Assembly: GCA_964465145.1 (NCBI GenBank)
Contig: CAYXJR010000081.1
Coordinates: forward strand, 1-19,205
Direction: 5' to 3'
From: JAUVKA01 sp964465145
GTDB taxonomy: Bacteria > Bacteroidota > Bacteroidia > Bacteroidales > UBA12481
DNA length: 19,205 bases
In this document: positions 16,065 through 19,205 of the stretch, piece after piece
How the letters are laid out: every line of letters starts with the position of its first letter
Position numbering within the stretch: position 1 is the first letter of the stretch
Made by a program: the position numbers and the translations under genes
The notes under the pieces: generated by a model
The model's input: only the letters and a program-made list of their open reading frames with translations
Told to the model about the DNA's origin: nothing
The model's database searches: none

Positions 16065-16643
16065 ATGGCAAAAAGAATTTTACTATTGAGCTTGTTAACC
16101 CTTCTTTTTCTATTTAGCTGCAAGAAGGAAAATCCCAAAATTGAAATTCAAACCTACAAAGGCTTGATCATTGTGGAACTTGATATCCAGAATGCACCCC
16201 TTACAGCCGGCCATTTTCTTGAGCTGGTTAAGAAGGGTGTATTTGATGGTGGATCATTCTACAGGTCGGTACGTGGAGAGATTGATGAAAATAACCCTGT
16301 CCGGATAAGGGTGGTTCAGGGAGGTGTTGCCCGTAAATCAAACAGTCCAAAAGTGGATCCCATCCCTCATGAAACAACAGAAACGACCGGTATCAAACAT
16401 AAAAACATGGTTATTTCAATGGCCAGGGGAGAGCCCGGTACAGCCTCTACAGAATTTTTTATTTGTATCAGTGATCAACCAGAATTGGATTTTGGAGGGA
16501 AACGCAATCCAGACGGACAGGGATTTGCCGCATTCGGACGAGTTGTTGTTGGAGAAGACATTGTTCATAAAGTCTGGGGGAGTCCGGCTATGGGTGAGCA
16601 AATCGACCCCGTGGTAATCATTCATAAAATTATTGTAAAATAA
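16065..16643 (+). CDS. Cyclophilin-type peptidyl-prolyl isomerase, lipoprotein
   Basis: The 192-residue protein has a signal sequence ending in the lipobox LFSC, with Cys19 the lipidated residue, so it is anchored to a membrane facing the periplasm. The cyclophilin domain fills residues about 25-192. It shows FYRSV (65-69, Arg67 matching the catalytic Arg of FHRV), VVQGG (83-87, Gln85) and GTASTEFFICISD (125-137). GFAAFGRVVVGEDIVHKV closes the domain. It would catalyse cis-trans isomerisation of proline bonds in envelope or secreted proteins. The loop between Arg67 and Gln85 is longer than in minimal bacterial cyclophilins. The stop codon shares one base with the start of the next gene (TAATG), so CPBP translation is coupled to it. 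Confidence 0.93.
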   Translation: MAKRILLLSLLTLLFLFSCKKENPKIEIQTYKGLIIVELDIQNAPLTAGHFLELVKKGVFDGGSFYRSVRGEIDENNPVRIRVVQGGVARKSNSPKVDPIPHETTETTGIKHKNMVISMARGEPGTASTEFFICISDQPELDFGGKRNPDGQGFAAFGRVVVGEDIVHKVWGSPAMGEQIDPVVIIHKIIVK

Positions 16644-17530
16644 TGGCCCTGCATAAACACGCCATCCAGCTGAGCGACCGGGGCATGCGTGTTATCCGGT
16701 TTCCATTGACGAGATTGTTCATCGCCATTTCCATACTCATACTCAGCACTACGATCGCCTATCTCACTTCCGGAGGGCTGATCCGGCTTGTCGGTGCTGA
16801 ACCTTTAAAATACTTTAATGATGCGATCCAGGTTATTTTCATCTGTTTTTTTTCCATATTGTTCTACTGGATATATGTCGCTCTCTTCGAAGGAAGACCC
16901 TTGTCGGAATTATCAGTGAAATCCCTGATCCCTCAGCTGGGCTTAGGCTTACTTCTTGGTTTGATTTTTATTTCTGTCATTATTCTAGTCATTAGTTTTT
17001 TTGATGGGTATAAGGTCGTTGGCTACAATAAGATAGGAGTATTGATACCCATTCTATTTATGGCCGTACAGGCCGGTATATTTGAGGAAATTCTCACAAG
17101 AGGGGCATTATTTCGTATTGTTGAAGACGGACTTGGAACATGGTGGTCGATTCTCATCTCAGCTCTTGTATTCGGGTTTTTGCACATTTGGAATCCAAAC
17201 GCAACATTGTTTAGTTCCCTTTCCATTGCAATGACTGCCGGGGTAATCCTGGCCCTATTCTATGTTCTAACACGGAAGCTATGGGTACCTATCGGAATTC
17301 ATATTGCATGGAATTTCACGCTTGGAGGAATATACGGAGCAGCTGTTTCAGGAGGAGATGCTCAGGGTTTAATTATTTCAGATATGAATGGTTCAGATTT
17401 GCTTACAGGTGGGGAATTCGGACCTGAGGCTTCCATAGTGACAGTTATTTTCTTTGTTTTACTTGGTATATATCTCTCCTGGAGAGTAATAATAAAAGGG
17501 GCAGTAAAGAAACCTATTTGGAAACATTAG
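16643..17530 (+). CDS. CPBP family intramembrane metalloprotease
   Basis: The 295-residue protein is very hydrophobic, with probably seven or eight membrane spans (clear ones near 25-43, 62-82, 98-120, 132-147, 165-182, 190-210 and 268-287). It has all CPBP/Rce1-type (Abi domain) motifs: EEILTR (148-153, Glu148, Glu149, Arg153), FGFLH (177-181, His181) and HIAWN (220-224, His220 and Asn224). These form the intramembrane active site. Family members process prenylated proteins in eukaryotes; bacterial ones are linked to bacteriocin immunity or unknown peptide processing, and no bacteriocin gene is seen here. Translation starts at the ATG overlapping the cyclophilin stop; a downstream ATG at 16685 is a possible alternative. 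Confidence 0.92.
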   Translation: MALHKHAIQLSDRGMRVIRFPLTRLFIAISILILSTTIAYLTSGGLIRLVGAEPLKYFNDAIQVIFICFFSILFYWIYVALFEGRPLSELSVKSLIPQLGLGLLLGLIFISVIILVISFFDGYKVVGYNKIGVLIPILFMAVQAGIFEEILTRGALFRIVEDGLGTWWSILISALVFGFLHIWNPNATLFSSLSIAMTAGVILALFYVLTRKLWVPIGIHIAWNFTLGGIYGAAVSGGDAQGLIISDMNGSDLLTGGEFGPEASIVTVIFFVLLGIYLSWRVIIKGAVKKPIWKH

Positions 17531-17557
17531 TTTTCTGCATATTTAACAAAACTGCTT

Positions 17558-18001
17558 ATGATCAGAAACGCACATACTTCAGATATTGAAACCATAGCAG
17601 GCTTCCAGGCAGCTATGGCAATGGAAACAGAAAACATAAAGCTGGACCCCGAAACCGTGATCAAGGGTGTCAAAGCTGTTTTTGATGAACCCTCTAAAGG
17701 ATTCTATCTGATTAGCGAAATAGAAGATGAAGTTGTGGCCTGCCTGATGATCACTCTTGAATGGTCCGACTGGAGGGCAAGCACTATCTGGTGGATACAA
17801 TCATTGTACGTTAAACCAGAATGGCGTAAAAAAGGCATCTATAAAAACATGTACATCCATTTAAAGGAGAAGATGACAGGAAATGATTCAGTGGGAGGCA
17901 TTCGTTTGTATGTGGATAAAAGCAATACAAGAGCTCAAAAAGTATATGAAGCCCTGGGAATGGATGGGGAGCACTACCGACTTTATGAAGACATAAAGTA
18001 A
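17558..18001 (+). CDS. GNAT family N-acetyltransferase
   Basis: The 147-residue protein has the GNAT fold pattern. An N-terminal helix pair is followed by strand LYVKPEWRKKGIYKNMY (83-99), which contains the acetyl-CoA pyrophosphate loop RKKGIY (90-95), and then by LYVDKSNTRAQKVYEALGM (117-135). The loop departs from the usual Q/RxxGxG/A because Tyr replaces the last small residue. The acceptor is unknown. It follows CPBP after 27 bases and may be on the same transcript. Its stop codon TAA (17999-18001) falls inside a heptamer-type repeat (17995-18023). Confidence 0.88.
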   Translation: MIRNAHTSDIETIAGFQAAMAMETENIKLDPETVIKGVKAVFDEPSKGFYLISEIEDEVVACLMITLEWSDWRASTIWWIQSLYVKPEWRKKGIYKNMYIHLKEKMTGNDSVGGIRLYVDKSNTRAQKVYEALGMDGEHYRLYEDIK

Positions 18002-18023
18002 GGCAGAAGGCAAAAGTAGGTAC
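17995..18023 (+). repeat. Heptamer-type repeat, left copy
   Basis: The sequence opens AAAGTAAGGCAGAAGGC (17995-18011) and closes AAAAGTAGGT (18012-18021). The minus strand of 18931-18972 has the same opening and closing parts, differing by A/G changes, with extra GGCAGAA-type heptamers between them. The two copies are inverted relative to each other and bracket the broken M28 gene. Confidence 0.65.
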
Positions 18024-18060
18024 TAAGAAAAAAATATTAAGACGGAAAGGGATTCGGTAA

Positions 18061-18082
18061 GGGCCGGGTATCATCCCGGCCC
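18061..18082. repeat. Strong GC hairpin before the M28 gene
   Basis: GGGCCGGG (18061-18068) and CCCGGCCC (18075-18082) form a perfect 8-bp all-GC stem with loop TATCAT. It ends 25 bases before the M28 ATG. There is no U-run on either strand, so it is either a leader hairpin or part of a repeat element rather than a standard terminator. Confidence 0.7.
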
Positions 18083-18107
18083 GCTTAACGCATAAAGATA
18101 AAGAAAC

Positions 18108-18858
18108 ATGAAAACACTAATCATCGCAACAAGCATCCTCCTCACCGGCCTGACAGCCTCGGCCCAGGACAACTACCTGGTTTCATCAGATGAACTCAGT
18201 GCCTGGGCGCATTTCCTGGCATCCGACCAGATGAAGGGCAGGGCAAATGGATCAATCGAAATGGCAATAGCTGCAGGTTACATCGCAGCTCAATTCGAGG
18301 AGGCAGGGCTAAAGCCGGCTCCTGGGATGGATGGTTTTATTCATTGCTTTCGCAGGTGAGGAAAGGGGAATGAAGGGCTCCACGGCATTTTTCAATGAGG
18401 CTCCCATACCTCATGATAGAATCTTTCTGGATATGAATATGGAAATGACCGGTCATTGTACTAACCTTGGCAAACAGAGATATTACCTTACCGGACCAAG
18501 CTTTACCAATTTCGACGAGTTGCTCGACAAATATAATGAGGATCAGAACTGGAAAAGGGTGGACACTGTTAAGAGTGCTGACGGCCTTATGTTCGCCTCC
18601 GACAATGTGGTTTTTGCAGTAAACCGGGAAGGTGATAAGAGTGAGCTCAATATCCCGGCTCATACCTTATGCACTCACGGAGGTGAAGATCATATCCACC
18701 GGCCCAATGACGAACCCCAATTCATGAATTACGATAACATGGCCGATCTGGTTCAATATCTTAACCATCTTGGTTTATACCTATCCGGCATGAATAAGGC
18801 TCTGATAAAATGGGATGTCGCTGCTTTTGATGATTTCATGAACAACAGACGCCGCTGA
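18108..18858 (+). pseudogene. M28 family aminopeptidase remnant with internal deletion and frameshift
   Basis: The first part (18108-18359) encodes a signal peptide (MKTLIIATSILLTGLTASAQ) and the usual start of secreted M28 peptidases (LASDQMKGRANGS ... GYIAAQFEEAGLKPAPGMDG), then soon stops in the wrong frame. From about 18331 another frame encodes the later part of the same family: LFIAFAGEERGMKGS with the catalytic/metal-binding Glu pair, and THGGEDHIHRPND with the C-terminal metal His. The middle, including the HxD and DDNASG-type metal ligands, is missing; from family length I estimate about 200 residues lost. The join lies in or near a direct ATGGATGG at 18327-18334. Without those ligands neither fragment can be active. 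An assembly collapse could give the same picture. Confidence 0.85.
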
Positions 18859-18861
18859 CAT

Positions 18862-18896
18862 AAAAAAAAGGTCCAAAACACTTGTCTTGAACCTTT
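18862..18896 (-). terminator. Rho-independent terminator of the tRNA-Gly/tRNA-Leu transcript
   Basis: On the minus strand AAAGGTTCAA (18887-18896) pairs with TTGGACCTTT (18867-18876), with one mismatch and a ten-base loop. The stem is followed by an unbroken run of Ts (complement of eight As at 18862-18869). It lies about 80 bases past the 3' end of tRNA-Leu and just after the stop of the convergent M28 remnant. Confidence 0.8.
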
Positions 18897-18930
18897 AAAC
18901 TTCCTTAAGACTTCTGACTTAAAACGTTGG

Positions 18931-18972
18931 ACTTACTTCTGCCCTCTGCCTTCTGCCTTCTGTCTTACTTTC
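18931..18972 (-). repeat. Heptamer tandem repeat, right copy
   Basis: Read on the plus strand, four seven-base units fitting CTTCTGC start at 18936, 18943, 18950 and 18957, followed by a diverged CTTACTT. Read on the minus strand the block opens AAAGTAAGACAGAAGGC and closes AGAAGTAAGT, matching the left copy at 17995-18023 apart from two extra heptamers. It lies between tRNA-Leu and its terminator, so it would be in the trailer of that transcript. Confidence 0.75.
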
Positions 18973-18975
18973 TAG

Positions 18976-19059
18976 TACCCGGGGCCGGGCTCGAACCGGC
19001 ACGGCCTAATGGCCACTGGATTTTAAGTCCAGCGCGTCTACCAATTCCGCCACCTGGGC
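18976..19059 (-). tRNA. tRNA-Leu (anticodon TAA)
   Basis: The minus strand gives an 84-base class II tRNA. The acceptor GCCCAGG pairs with CCCGGGT, the anticodon stem CTGGA/TCCAG carries loop CTTAAAA (anticodon TAA, reading UUA codons), and there is a long variable arm (about TGGCCATTAGGCCGT). The T arm is GCCGG-TTCGAGC-CCGGC, with discriminator A. G1-U72 is as in many Leu tRNAs, but position 5 (A, at 19055) faces C68 (at 18981), an A-C mismatch. CCA is not encoded. Confidence 0.95.
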
Positions 19060-19071
19060 AAGTGGGCAAAT

Positions 19072-19095
19072 GGGTGTGGGTGTGGGTGTGGGTGT
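19072..19095. repeat. Hexamer microsatellite between two tRNA genes
   Basis: Four exact copies of GGGTGT lie at 19072-19077, 19078-19083, 19084-19089 and 19090-19095. They lie 13 bases before the 5' end of tRNA-Leu on the minus strand, inside the spacer that must be removed when the tRNA-Gly/tRNA-Leu transcript is processed. Confidence 0.85.
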
Positions 19096-19102
19096 GTACT
19101 TC

Positions 19103-19135
19103 AAAGCCTGAATGAATAATCTACATCCAGGCTTT
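19103..19135. repeat. Inverted repeat in the tRNA-Gly to tRNA-Leu spacer
   Basis: AAAGCCTGAATG (19103-19114) and CATCCAGGCTTT (19124-19135) pair over 12 positions with one mismatch and a nine-base loop. It lies seven bases after tRNA-Gly on the minus strand. No U-run follows, so it may be a weak terminator or attenuator, or a processing structure in the spacer. Confidence 0.55.
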
Positions 19136-19142
19136 ATTCTTG

Positions 19143-19205
<63 letters not shown>

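Noticed and set aside
16643..17530. CPBP protease as bacteriocin immunity protein
   Set aside because: No small double-glycine-type precursor, ABC exporter or regulator gene is nearby, so the link cannot be supported.
19011..19017. GCCACTG-like B12-box sequence on the plus strand
   Set aside because: It lies inside the variable/anticodon region of tRNA-Leu, so the match is coincidental.

Overview
The window looks like a chromosomal segment of a member of the Bacteroidota, probably an anaerobic or facultative Bacteroidales/Marinilabiliales-like lineage; the order is a guess. Three things point there. The tRNA-Phe gene has a TTTG-N19-TAnnTTTG promoter, and isolated TAnnTTTG boxes lie before two protein genes. 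A secreted peptidase ends in a type IX secretion (T9SS) sorting domain. None of the three tRNA genes encodes its CCA end. No phage, transposase or CRISPR array is visible.

Layout. 58-1263 (minus): two exported proteins of unknown function. 1608-2702 (plus): a butyrate kinase homologue with altered active-site motifs. 10743-2724 (minus): a five-gene run, in transcription order enoyl-CoA hydratase, 3-hydroxyacyl-CoA dehydrogenase, SCP2-type thiolase, acyl-CoA dehydrogenase and fused isobutyryl-CoA mutase (icmF). 13406-10929 (minus): a large secreted papain-like (C1) peptidase. 13407-13873: a non-coding stretch with an inverted repeat, a six-unit octamer array and a terminator. 13946-13874 (minus): tRNA-Phe. 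14104-18001 (plus): M16 zinc peptidase, O-methyltransferase, cyclophilin lipoprotein, CPBP membrane protease and GNAT acetyltransferase. 18108-18858: an M28 aminopeptidase gene broken by an internal deletion. 19205-18976 (minus): tRNA-Gly (cut by the window edge) and tRNA-Leu, with a terminator beyond.

How the genes work together. The minus-strand cluster encodes, on paper, every step between isobutyryl-CoA and two acetyl-CoA. IcmF interconverts isobutyryl-CoA and n-butyryl-CoA. The acyl-CoA dehydrogenase, hydratase, hydroxyacyl-CoA dehydrogenase and thiolase then interconvert butyryl-CoA and acetyl-CoA. A butyrate kinase homologue converges on the cluster, but no phosphotransbutyrylase or electron-transfer flavoprotein gene is present. 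The direction (oxidation of isobutyrate or valine-derived units, or formation of butyrate/isobutyrate) cannot be read from the sequence.

The items most worth checking are the kinase homologue, which has lost most of its NPGSTSTK-type loop and has Gln where the catalytic His is expected; dockerin-like calcium loops between the catalytic His and Asn of the C1 peptidase; and a family of inverted heptamer repeats that brackets the broken M28 gene.
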